From Tissierellia bacterium (lineage in GTDB: Bacteria; Bacillota; Clostridia; Tissierellales; Tissierellaceae): a DNA stretch of 11,095 bases. Shown here piece after piece: positions 1 through 7,875 of this stretch; position 1 is the stretch's first letter; every line of letters starts with the position of its first letter. Under the pieces are notes generated by a model. That model had not been told where the DNA came from, made no database searches, and saw only the letters and a program-made list of their open reading frames with translations. The translations under genes and the position numbers were made by a program. The stretch spans positions 1 through 11,095 of the forward strand of contig JAAYLY010000181.1 in assembly GCA_012521625.1 (NCBI GenBank). The letters run 5' to 3'.

Positions 1-677
1 ACTATCCTTCCTAGGCTTGTTGTAGGATCCCCTCCTTCTATTACAGATAGGAGGTCTTGTAAATTTAGATACTTGTTAAGCCTAACCCCATTTAAAAGAT
101 TAATTAAAGCTATCCTTTCCTTCTCAAACCTTATTTTATATGCCTTATTTTTCTCCTCATTTAGGGTGAAGAATCCATTAAAGCTTTCCTCCAGTTCTAC
201 TTGGGAAAGTTTTATTAAATATTCCTTTAACTTCCCATCTATATCCTCAGCTCCCTCAACTAATAGGTATACCCCATAGGCAATTGATAGCCATTCTAAT
301 AGGTTTTCAACATTACCGGAGAAATATAATAGATTCTTAATAAGCTCTTCCTCTATGATCTTAAAGTCCCCATTTGCAACTATAAGTGGAATTAAGCGGG
401 TATAGAAGTCTTCATCATAATAGCTAAAGTATTGCTTTCTATCCCTCTCCTTAATAAGGTTAAGGAGAGAAATATTCTCTCCTATGCAATATCCTTCCCA
501 TAGCTTTAATTCCTCTTTGAACCTCTTATAGTCTATCCTATTGGCTACCTCTTCCTCCTGGGGAAGGAGGGATTTAATAGTCAAGATGGTTAGCTGAGAA
601 ATATAGCTATTCCCTTTATTTAGGTTAATGTCCTCAATAAAAATACTAGGGATTAATTTTTCTACATCTATCCTCAT
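1..677 (-). CDS. Hypothetical protein, divergent ADP-ribosylglycohydrolase-like, C-terminus cut by window edge
   Basis: An open frame of 225 codons runs from an ATG at 675-677 off the left edge without a stop. The start is supported by AGGGG six bases upstream, which overlaps the argS stop codon; the gap to argS is 9 bp. The protein is mostly helical and has no signal peptide or membrane segment that I can see. Three places suggest a degenerate ARH/DraG fold. Residues 11-38 (IEDINL, then YISQLT and IKSLL) sit where the family has its GDALG and (S/T)DDT-type segment. Residues 94-98 (RLIPL) resemble the family R-x-x-PL helix. Residues 215-220 (GGDPTT) resemble the metal-binding GGDTDT. Most expected metal-binding aspartates are absent, so a pseudoenzyme or a related helical protein is possible. 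DraG-family proteins are about 300 residues, so perhaps 30-80 residues are missing. Eight of its ten arginine codons are AGG, as in its neighbours. The gene is secure; the family assignment is tentative. Confidence 0.8.
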   Translation of the reverse strand, partial: MRIDVEKLIPSIFIEDINLNKGNSYISQLTILTIKSLLPQEEEVANRIDYKRFKEELKLWEGYCIGENISLLNLIKERDRKQYFSYYDEDFYTRLIPLIVANGDFKIIEEELIKNLLYFSGNVENLLEWLSIAYGVYLLVEGAEDIDGKLKEYLIKLSQVELEESFNGFFTLNEEKNKAYKIRFEKERIALINLLNGVRLNKYLNLQDLLSVIEGGDPTTSLGRI

Positions 678-686
678 CTTAATCCC

Positions 687-2387
687 CTACATCTTATTTG
701 GTGCTTCAATGCCTAATAATCCTAAACCTATCTTGATAGTATTCTTAACCATATAGGTAAGCATTAGTCTAGCCTTTTTTAGCTCTTCATCCTCTACGAT
801 GATTTGAGAGCTATTATAGAACTTATTAAAGGCCTTGGCTATTTCCACTACCTGCCTTGTAATATAGAAGGGCTCATACTTTTCCATTGCATCGATTACA
901 ACCTTTGGAAAATCATAGATTAGCCTAATAATGTTAATTTCATCTTCAGATAGTAGCAAGCCATAGTCCACATCATCTGCTATATTAAAGCTTCCTCTCT
1001 CCAGCAATGAGTTAGCCCTAGCATGGGTATATTGTACGTAAGGTCCAGTCTCACCCTCAAAGCTTAATACCTTATCCCAGGAGAACACATAATCCTTAAT
1101 CCTTTGGTTGAATAGCTCCTGGAAGACTACAGCGCCAATTCCAACCTGCTTAGCCACTTCTTCCTTATTTTCCAGATCTGGGTTTCTTTCCTCCATGATT
1201 TCCATTATTCCAGCTACAGCCTTCTTTAGGACATCTTCTAAGAATACCACCCTACCCTTTCTTGTAGACAGGGTACCATCTTCAAGGCTTACCATGCCAA
1301 AGGGTACATGGATACAATCCTTGGCCCATTCATAACCCATCAATTCCAGTACCTTAAACCATTGCTTGAAGTGTAGATTCTGTTGTGAAGCCACCACATA
1401 GATGTTCTTATAGAAGTCATAGTGCTCTTTTCTGTAGATGGCCGCAGCAATATCCCTAGTTATATATAGGGTGGAGCCGTCACTTTTTTGAATTAAGGCT
1501 GGAGGCATATCGTATTCCTCTAAGTCTACAATATAAGCTCCCTCTGATTCCTTTAGTAAGTCCTTTTCCTTTAGCTCTTCTATTACCCTAGGCATCTTGT
1601 CGGAGTAGAAGCTTTCACCAGCATAGGAATCAAATTTTATATTTAACATATCATAGACCTTGTTGAACTCCTTTAGGCTTATTTCCCTAATCCACTCCCA
1701 AAGGGCGTAGGCTTCCTCATTATTATTTTCTAATTCCTTAAACCAGTATCTAGCCTCATCACGTAGGGATTCATCTTCGTCTGCTTCCTTGTTAAATCTA
1801 ACATACAGCTTTAATAACTCATTGATAGGATCCTGCTCGATAACTTCCCTATCTCCCCACTTCTTATAGGCTGAAATAAGCATACCGAATTGGGTACCAT
1901 AATCCCCAAGGTGATTTATGGCGATGGTGTTAAAACCTAAAAACTTATATATCTTATATAGGGCATTTCCAATTACAGTAGTCCTAATATGGCCAATGTG
2001 GAAGGGTTTTGCAATATTAGGAGATGAGTATTCTACGATTACTGTCCTACCCTGGCCTACATCAGTAGCTCCATAATTGTCAGCCTTTGCCCTTACTTCT
2101 TCAACTACGGTTTCTACTAACTTAGCCCTGTTGATAAAGAAGTTAACATAAGGACCCTTGTTTTCTATCTTTTCAAAGTATTCATTTTGGCCTAGCTTCC
2201 CCACTAGCTCCTCAGCTATTATATTAGGGGCCTTTCTAAAGACCTTACTCAACCTAAATACTGGAAAGGCATAATCCCCTAAATCATAGGATGGGGGGAT
2301 TTCGATTAAAGCTGATATCTCTTCCCTAGATAAAGCATCTATTTCTTCCTGAAGTAAATCGATAACTTTTACCTTAAAATCTAACAT
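687..2387 (-). CDS. argS: Arginyl-tRNA synthetase (ArgRS, class I)
   Basis: This cytoplasmic enzyme attaches arginine to tRNA-Arg using ATP; unlike most class I synthetases it needs the tRNA for amino-acid activation. The 566-residue product has the usual family length. Residues about 5-86 form the ArgRS-specific N-terminal tRNA-recognition domain. The Rossmann catalytic domain carries the HIGH motif as HIGH at 130-133, within the block SSPNIAKPFHIGH. The KMSKS position is the variant STRKG (374-378); many ArgRS lack a standard KMSKS and rely on a conserved lysine just before HIGH, here K127. The DALR-type anticodon-binding helical domain starts near YVQYTHARA (450-458) and ends with the typical GIEAPNKM tail. 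The ATG start has AGGAGGT (2392-2398) at five bases spacing. It lies 29 bp after mutS2 and 9 bp before the next gene. No T-box or promoter is seen upstream, so it probably depends on transcription from zapA. Confidence 0.98.
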   Translation of the reverse strand: MLDFKVKVIDLLQEEIDALSREEISALIEIPPSYDLGDYAFPVFRLSKVFRKAPNIIAEELVGKLGQNEYFEKIENKGPYVNFFINRAKLVETVVEEVRAKADNYGATDVGQGRTVIVEYSSPNIAKPFHIGHIRTTVIGNALYKIYKFLGFNTIAINHLGDYGTQFGMLISAYKKWGDREVIEQDPINELLKLYVRFNKEADEDESLRDEARYWFKELENNNEEAYALWEWIREISLKEFNKVYDMLNIKFDSYAGESFYSDKMPRVIEELKEKDLLKESEGAYIVDLEEYDMPPALIQKSDGSTLYITRDIAAAIYRKEHYDFYKNIYVVASQQNLHFKQWFKVLELMGYEWAKDCIHVPFGMVSLEDGTLSTRKGRVVFLEDVLKKAVAGIMEIMEERNPDLENKEEVAKQVGIGAVVFQELFNQRIKDYVFSWDKVLSFEGETGPYVQYTHARANSLLERGSFNIADDVDYGLLLSEDEINIIRLIYDFPKVVIDAMEKYEPFYITRQVVEIAKAFNKFYNSSQIIVEDEELKKARLMLTYMVKNTIKIGLGLLGIEAPNKM

Positions 2388-2416
2388 TTCTACCTCCTGA
2401 TTATCCTTTGTTGAAA

Positions 2417-4795
2417 TTATTTTAATTCTAATACTGTTACTCCCATACCGCCTTCTTCGTACTTACCTAGCCTATGGGATTTAACCAGCTTATGTCTTTT
2501 GAAATAGTCCTGGAGACCCTTCCTTAAAGCTCCAGTACCCTTTCCGTGTATAATATAAACCTCTTTTAAGCCAGCCATATAGGAATCGTCGATATACTTC
2601 TCCAATTCCATAATAGCCTCCTCTATATTCATACCCCTTAGGTCGATTTCATTTTTAATTGTCTTGGCCTTAGAACTGATATAGGATTTAGTCCTCTCCA
2701 CTATTCTTTCTTCACCTTCAGAGCTTGCCCTTCTTAAACTACTGATATGGACGTTGACCTTCATTATACCAACCTGTACCGTCAAATTCCCTTCCTCATC
2801 GGGTAAAGTTAGGACCTGACCTTTTTGATTTAAGCTAAGGACCTCTACCGTTTCCCCTACCTTTAGGTTCTTTGGTGGTTTGTTGGACTTTACATTTAGG
2901 ATATCTTCTGAAAGAGATCTATCTAAATCATCTAATTTAGAGGACAACATCCCCCTAGCCTCTTGGATCCTCCTAGTCTTCTCCCTTTCCACCTCTTGAG
3001 AGATCTCTTTTAACTCCGATATAATCAATTCAGCCTCTAACTTCGCCTCTCTCAATAGGTCCCTGGCTTCTTCCTTGGCCTTTTGAATTATATCCTCCCT
3101 CATAGATTTGGTCTTTTCTTTTTCAGCCCTAAGTTCTTCCCTTAGCTTATCTAGCTCAGCTTTTAAACTTTCAGCCTCTTGTCGGTTTCGTTCCGTCGCC
3201 TTTCTATCTCGCTCTATGGCCTGGAGGACGTCTTCAAATTCTATATCTTCTTTTGAAACTAGCTCCCTTGCATAATCTATTATATAATCCTGAAGGCCTA
3301 GGCGTCTAGAGATTTCAAAGGCGTTGGATTTACCCGGCAAGCCAATCAATAGCCTGTAGGTAGGTCTAAGGGTTTCTACATCGAATTCCACAGATGCATT
3401 TCTTACACCCTCTGTAGTTAAGGCATAAACCTTCAATTGACTATAGTGGGTTGTGGCAATGGTCCTAACCTCCATCTTTAACAGATGGTCTAATATGGCC
3501 ATGGCCAAAGCTGCCCCTTCCGTTGGATCGGTACCAGCTCCCAACTCGTCGAATAGGACCAAACTATTGTGGCTAACCTGATTTAAAATATCTACTATGT
3601 TAACCATATGGGAAGAAAAGGTTGATAAGCTCTGTTCTATGCTCTGCTCATCCCCTATATCTGCAAAGACCTGGTCAAAAACTGCCATTTCCGAATTATG
3701 GTCTGCAGGGATATGGAGGCCTGATTGGGCCATAAGGGTCAATAGGCCTACCGTCTTCAAAGTAACAGTTTTACCACCTGTATTAGGCCCTGTAATAACT
3801 AGGGTAGTAAATTCATCCCCCAGGTATACATCTATAGGTACTACAGTTTTCGGATCTAATAGGGGGTGCCTGGCCTTCTTAATATTGATATAGCCACTTT
3901 TGTTTAAAATGGGCTTGGTAGCTCTCATCTCTAGGGCCAGTTTTCCCTTTGCAAAAATAAAATCCAGCTGAGTTAGTATCCCTTGGTTGCTTATGATTCC
4001 TTCCCCTTCTTCCGCTACTAAGGCTGAAAGCTCAGCTAGAATCCTTTCAATTTCTTCCCTTTCCTTGATTTCCAACTCCCTCAACTGATTATTTAATTCC
4101 ACCACAGCCATAGGCTCAATAAAGACCGTTGCACCGCTGGAACTTATATCGTGTACTATCCCTGGAATATTGCCGCGGTTTTCCTGCTTTACTGGGATTA
4201 CATACCTTCCTTCCCTGATAGTTACGATGCTATCTTGCAAAAACTTTCGGTTTGCTGGGGAGTTAATGATGGAGTTTAATTTATCCTTTATAGCCTCATT
4301 ATTCCTATTTATCTGCCGCCTAATGTTCCTTAAGGCTGGGCTGGCATTATCGGAAATTTCATTTTCATTGATTATAGCCTTGTTTATTTCATCTTCTATA
4401 TCCTTGAATACCCTTAACCCCCTAATTAAACCCTCCAGGGTAGGGAAATTTGGTGATTTGTCGGATTTAATCTCCTTCATAAAATTTTTTAGTTTTCTTG
4501 CTACCCTTAAAGAATCCGATATCTTTAAGAGGGCAGCTGGAGTTAGACTTCCGCCCATCTGGGCTCTTTTTATATCAGGCCTTACATTGTTAATGCCGTA
4601 AAGGGGGGGATTGCCCCTTTGTACGAGGAGGGTTAATGCCTCATCTGTCTCTTCCAATAGGGAGTTTATTTTATCAAAATCTGTACTTGGTTTAAGCTTT
4701 TTTATAAGCTCCTTACCTAAGTGGGATTCGGCCTTTTCCAATAATAATTCTATTATCTTATTATATTCCAAAACCTTTAAGGTTTTTTCATTCAA
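2417..4795 (-). CDS. mutS2: Endonuclease MutS2 / ribosome-rescue ATPase with Smr domain
   Basis: MutS2 is a MutS-like ABC ATPase that lacks the mismatch-recognition domain. It has been linked to suppression of recombination and, in B. subtilis, to splitting of collided ribosomes. I place the start at TTG 4793-4795, giving 792 residues that begin MNEKTLKVLEYNKII, a typical family N-terminus. A GTG at 4817-4819 is also in frame but has no ribosome binding site. Numbered from the TTG: helical core and lever 1-300, Walker A GPNTGGKT 336-343, signature STFSSHM 391-397, Walker B LVLFDE ending D416-E417, switch histidine in ATTHY at H450, charged coiled coil about 512-632, a KOW-like beta segment about 645-688, and a Smr domain about 715-792 with DLRG (718-721) and HGKGTG (750-755). 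All expected motifs are intact. The gap to the U32 gene is 13 bp, filled by the ribosome binding site. Co-transcription with zapA and argS is likely. Confidence 0.97.
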   Translation of the reverse strand: MNEKTLKVLEYNKIIELLLEKAESHLGKELIKKLKPSTDFDKINSLLEETDEALTLLVQRGNPPLYGINNVRPDIKRAQMGGSLTPAALLKISDSLRVARKLKNFMKEIKSDKSPNFPTLEGLIRGLRVFKDIEDEINKAIINENEISDNASPALRNIRRQINRNNEAIKDKLNSIINSPANRKFLQDSIVTIREGRYVIPVKQENRGNIPGIVHDISSSGATVFIEPMAVVELNNQLRELEIKEREEIERILAELSALVAEEGEGIISNQGILTQLDFIFAKGKLALEMRATKPILNKSGYINIKKARHPLLDPKTVVPIDVYLGDEFTTLVITGPNTGGKTVTLKTVGLLTLMAQSGLHIPADHNSEMAVFDQVFADIGDEQSIEQSLSTFSSHMVNIVDILNQVSHNSLVLFDELGAGTDPTEGAALAMAILDHLLKMEVRTIATTHYSQLKVYALTTEGVRNASVEFDVETLRPTYRLLIGLPGKSNAFEISRRLGLQDYIIDYARELVSKEDIEFEDVLQAIERDRKATERNRQEAESLKAELDKLREELRAEKEKTKSMREDIIQKAKEEARDLLREAKLEAELIISELKEISQEVEREKTRRIQEARGMLSSKLDDLDRSLSEDILNVKSNKPPKNLKVGETVEVLSLNQKGQVLTLPDEEGNLTVQVGIMKVNVHISSLRRASSEGEERIVERTKSYISSKAKTIKNEIDLRGMNIEEAIMELEKYIDDSYMAGLKEVYIIHGKGTGALRKGLQDYFKRHKLVKSHRLGKYEEGGMGVTVLELK

Positions 4796-4800
4796 CTGCT

Positions 4801-4810
4801 TCACCTCTTT
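4801..4810 (-). promoter_or_regulatory. Ribosome binding site that fixes the mutS2 start
   Basis: The minus-strand sequence AAAGAGGTGA matches the anti-Shine-Dalgarno complement AAGGAGGTGA at nine of ten bases. It stands eight bases (from the end of GAGG) before TTG 4793-4795. It overlaps the U32 stop codon (TAA, 4809-4811), so ribosomes ending on the U32 gene could re-initiate on mutS2. It lies inside the longer frame that would start at GTG 4819, which argues against that longer start. Confidence 0.85.
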
Positions 4811-7223
4811 ATAGTACACCTCTAAAATAATGTCCTTTAGTTATATTAGTGCGTATTTTAAAGTTATCTATAAACTTCTTAACTTCCCCTTCATCTATCT
4901 TTGAATGTAAATAGTCGTAATAGGTGGTTTGAATCTGTCTGATAGCTTCCTCTTCTTGAGTAAAGTCAAGTCTTAAGCTTTTAACACCAGCTTCTACTAT
5001 GGATTTTAAGCTATCTAACACCATTATTGGAACCGAGTTATAGATGGTGGTGCTACCATCATTCCTCTCCATGTAGAAGTTTATCCCCATCCTGTCCTTT
5101 AAGCCATAACCCTTTGCAAAATTACAAGTCTCACAAGCCCTATCGTCCTTACACCCCTTTACCAGGGCCATAGGGCAGGTTTTCATTATCATAAGGGGTA
5201 AATAGCCGTAGACAATAGCCTCTATATTTTCCTTATACTTTAAATTTTTTATCTGCTCCAGGTTTAACTCTGGAGAGAGGGTTAAGCTCTTCAATCCTAG
5301 GGAATTAAAATACCTTAGGGCAAAGCTATTGAAGATATTTAAACCTATATCTCCATGTATATTCAAATGGAAGTTTTCCCTGAAAAATTCCAGGCTACCT
5401 AAGTTAGAAACAGAGACTCCATCGATCTTATCTTCAAATTGGCTAATTACAGCCTTTAACCTTTCTAAGTCAGAACTATATAGGATCTTGTCCGTCCATA
5501 TATATACTTCCTTATTCCTGGCCTTTAGGTCATAGATGATGTCCTCTATCCCATGATAAAAACCTAAATAAAGCCTATCTAGTTTGTCCTTATCCAGTTG
5601 CTCATACTGGGACCTATTTTTCACCAGAATACCAAGCTTCCTATCCTCATCCTTAATATCCTCTTTAATATTTAAGCTAAAATAGCTAGCTTTCCTTCTA
5701 TTAAAGTCTTCCTCATCTATTTTCCTCTTGTTGTAATTGGCCACCAGCTCATTTAACTTTGCAACGGCCCCCCGCCTTAGGTTATTTAAGGCACTTATAG
5801 CTAAATAGGCCCCATCTTCAAGCTCTATATCTATTTTAGCTAGATAATAGTTAGTATCTCCCAGTTTTGAAAGCTGCTTAATTATCTTTTCCTTATCTAA
5901 CTCTACCCTCTGGCCCTCCTCAACTAGGATGTCAAGGCTGTAAGCTACTTGGTAGTCACCAGATTTTAATTCTATATAAGGCCTTTGACCAATCCTTATT
6001 TCCACCTTCATATCTAGAGGATAGGTCTTCTTATTATCTTCATAGGAGGACCTAGCCCTTACAAGCAGCTCTTCACTGGAAGTCTTATAAACTAGGGAGT
6101 CCTTCTTTATCCTGCCTACCCTATATAATTGAAGAAGACTTCCTTTTTTACCGTCTACCGGGGACTTGATTCCCTTGTAACCGCCCTTTTCCAAAGCTAA
6201 TTCAATTCCATCGCCCTTATTTAAATCTTCCTCTAACTTAATATAGACCTTATTCTTATCTATATCTACAACTTTTCCTATAAGTATACCCCTGTTATCA
6301 GGCCTATCATAGGAAATAAAGCTCCTTCCAAAATCCCCCAACATTATACCCTTGGTAAATTGTCTATTAAAGATTTGGGAAATATCAATCCTATCCCTAT
6401 TATTTATAGCCTTGATACCTTCATCTAGGGCCTTCCTATACTTGCTAACAATTGTAGCTACATATTCAGGCCTTTTCATCCTTCCTTCTACTTTTAAGGA
6501 AGTTATACCACTTTGAATTAGCTCTTCTAAATGATCCATGGTGTTTAAATCCCTAGGGCTTAGGAGGTATTTCTTATCCCAATTGGGCATAATCCTCCCA
6601 TTCCTATCTACTATGGAATACTGCATCCTACAGGGCTGGGCACACCTTCCCCTATTACCGCTTCTTCCACCTAATAGGGAGCTCATCAAACACTGGCCTG
6701 AATAAGAGATACATAGGGCTCCGTGAACGAAGCTTTCAAGCTCTAGCTTGGTATTATCCTTAATCTTCCTGATCTCCTCCAGGGGGGTTTCCCTGGCCAG
6801 TACTACACGGCTAAAGCCCATCTTTTCAAGATGTTTTGCACCATAGAGGTTATTTATGGTCATCTGGGTACTGGCATGGATATTTAAATCAGGGAAGATC
6901 TTTCGTACAAGAGAGGCTAGGCCTATGTCTTGTACAATTATACCATCTACATCTATTTCATAGAGAAACCTAATATAGTCTATGGCTTCCTCCAACTCCC
7001 TATCATCCAAGAGAATATTTACAGTCACATATACCCTAGTGTGGTTTAAATGGGCATATTTAATAGCCTCCTCTAATTCCTTTGGACCAAAGTTGGAGGC
7101 ATACTGCCTTGCATTAAAAACTTTTCCACCTAAATATACAGCATCTGCACCGTTTTGAACTGCCGCATATAGGGCTTCCATACTACCAACAGGTGCTAAT
7201 AATTCTGCCTTTTCTCTCACCAA
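4809..7223 (-). CDS. Long U32-family protein with DUF3656-like middle domain (RlhA/TrhP-type RNA hydroxylation protein)
   Basis: U32 proteins were named collagenase-like peptidases. E. coli RlhA is now known to be needed for hydroxylation of 23S rRNA C2501, and TrhP for hydroxylation of tRNA U34. This 804-residue protein has the long architecture. Residues 1-250 form a TIM-barrel-like U32 domain starting AELLAPVGS. They contain a full match to the U32 signature, E163-x-F-x2-GAL-C171-x4-G-x-C178-x-M-S181, followed by C194, C198 and SLKVEGRMK (242-250). A DUF3656-like region covers about 400-495. The C-terminal half (about 525-765) resembles a second U32-type barrel and carries C683, C691, C697 and C700. 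The two cysteine sets could bind Fe-S clusters, as shown for UbiU/UbiV. The TTG at 7221-7223 follows the zapA stop with no gap; AAGGAAGG lies just upstream. The adjacent GTG (7218-7220) is an almost equal alternative. The choice between rRNA and tRNA as substrate cannot be made here. Confidence 0.93.
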   Translation of the reverse strand: MVREKAELLAPVGSMEALYAAVQNGADAVYLGGKVFNARQYASNFGPKELEEAIKYAHLNHTRVYVTVNILLDDRELEEAIDYIRFLYEIDVDGIIVQDIGLASLVRKIFPDLNIHASTQMTINNLYGAKHLEKMGFSRVVLARETPLEEIRKIKDNTKLELESFVHGALCISYSGQCLMSSLLGGRSGNRGRCAQPCRMQYSIVDRNGRIMPNWDKKYLLSPRDLNTMDHLEELIQSGITSLKVEGRMKRPEYVATIVSKYRKALDEGIKAINNRDRIDISQIFNRQFTKGIMLGDFGRSFISYDRPDNRGILIGKVVDIDKNKVYIKLEEDLNKGDGIELALEKGGYKGIKSPVDGKKGSLLQLYRVGRIKKDSLVYKTSSEELLVRARSSYEDNKKTYPLDMKVEIRIGQRPYIELKSGDYQVAYSLDILVEEGQRVELDKEKIIKQLSKLGDTNYYLAKIDIELEDGAYLAISALNNLRRGAVAKLNELVANYNKRKIDEEDFNRRKASYFSLNIKEDIKDEDRKLGILVKNRSQYEQLDKDKLDRLYLGFYHGIEDIIYDLKARNKEVYIWTDKILYSSDLERLKAVISQFEDKIDGVSVSNLGSLEFFRENFHLNIHGDIGLNIFNSFALRYFNSLGLKSLTLSPELNLEQIKNLKYKENIEAIVYGYLPLMIMKTCPMALVKGCKDDRACETCNFAKGYGLKDRMGINFYMERNDGSTTIYNSVPIMVLDSLKSIVEAGVKSLRLDFTQEEEAIRQIQTTYYDYLHSKIDEGEVKKFIDNFKIRTNITKGHYFRGVL

Positions 7224-7793
7224 TTATATTCCTTCCTTCTCAAGATCACTAGTCTCTTCCTCTAGTAATCTAATATATTCCGCCAGTTCCTTCTTAGTCT
7301 CTATTAATTCGATTTGGCTGTTGAAGACCTTATCCTGGAGTAGTTGCATCTGCTCCTTGTATTCTTGGATCTCCTCATCTTTAAATGCAACCATCTCCTT
7401 AAGCTCTTCTACCTGCTTTATCAGCTCATCCCTCTCCTTATTAAGGGTGCTTAAGCTCTCTTTATACTCCTGGGAGGCTTCCTCTAAACTTAGAATTTCC
7501 TCCTTAGCTTTCTGTAATTCCTTATAGACCTTATTATATTTCTCAAGAGGATCTTTAGTCCTATCCTTTAGTTCATCTAATTCTTCCTTTACCTTATAAA
7601 GTTCATCTGCTATATGTAAAGCAGCCAGGGTAGCCGCCATGGTCTGACTAAGTTTATCATTCTTTGCCGCTAGGCTTCTTATTTTTTTATCTACAAAATA
7701 GGCTAAATCCCTAATATATTCCTCATTTTCAGGTCCGATAATAGTAAAGTTACGACCATCTATTATTACTTCCACCCGATTCATATCCGTCAT
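7224..7793 (-). CDS. zapA: Cell-division protein ZapA, long form with extended coiled coil
   Basis: ZapA binds FtsZ and bundles its filaments at the division site. Residues about 5-65 form the ZapA domain: NRVEVIIDGRNFTIIG, a helix beginning EEYIRDLAYFVDKKI, and the conserved-looking TMAATLAALHIADEL (51-65). From about residue 62 to 185 the protein is one long, highly charged heptad-rich coiled coil. At 189 residues it is far longer than ZapA of B. subtilis (about 85) or E. coli (about 109). The ATG at 7791-7793 is preceded by a seven-G run (7802-7808) at eight bases spacing and by GGAG two bases away. A second ATG at 7782-7784 has GGAG at eleven bases and would remove only three residues. 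It is the first gene after the promoter-like region, and its stop abuts the U32 start codon. Synteny with pheST and mutS2 matches B. subtilis and supports the call. Confidence 0.93.
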   Translation of the reverse strand: MTDMNRVEVIIDGRNFTIIGPENEEYIRDLAYFVDKKIRSLAAKNDKLSQTMAATLAALHIADELYKVKEELDELKDRTKDPLEKYNKVYKELQKAKEEILSLEEASQEYKESLSTLNKERDELIKQVEELKEMVAFKDEEIQEYKEQMQLLQDKVFNSQIELIETKKELAEYIRLLEEETSDLEKEGI

Positions 7794-7813
7794 AACTCCA
7801 TCCCCCCCACATA

Positions 7814-7830
7814 ATTATACCTATATTATA
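7814..7830 (-). promoter_or_regulatory. Probable promoter of the zapA-U32-mutS2-argS unit (two -10 boxes)
   Basis: The minus strand has two perfect TATAAT hexamers five bases apart, at 7825-7830 and 7814-7819, in the only sizeable gap in the window and just before zapA. Neither has a good TTGACA at 16-18 bases; the sequence upstream is simply AT-rich. The distal box would start RNA near 7818 and leave a leader of about 25 nt carrying the G-rich ribosome binding site. The proximal box would start RNA near the G run and leave a very short leader. The position makes a promoter likely, but AT-rich sequence gives TATAAT easily by chance. Confidence 0.6.
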
Positions 7831-7875
7831 CTATATTTGATTAATAGAATCTTATTTATTTTACCCAACTAATAA

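Noticed and set aside
374..378. Feature position given in protein residues of ArgS: absence of a canonical KMSKS motif
   Set aside because: The STRKG variant with a lysine before HIGH is normal for many ArgRS, so it is not a sign of inactivation.
2388..2416. Possible regulatory leader or T-box before argS
   Set aside because: The gap is only 29 bp and holds just a ribosome binding site; no room or motif for a T-box.
4170..4601. Plus-strand open frame of 143 codons with hydrophobic stretches
   Set aside because: It lies opposite intact mutS2 coding sequence; the apparent membrane segments are the antisense of charged helical codons.
4598..4621. Short inverted repeat AAAGGGG/CCCCTTT in mutS2
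   Set aside because: It is a seven-base stem inside conserved coding sequence with no T tract; the bases follow from the encoded residues and the G/C run.
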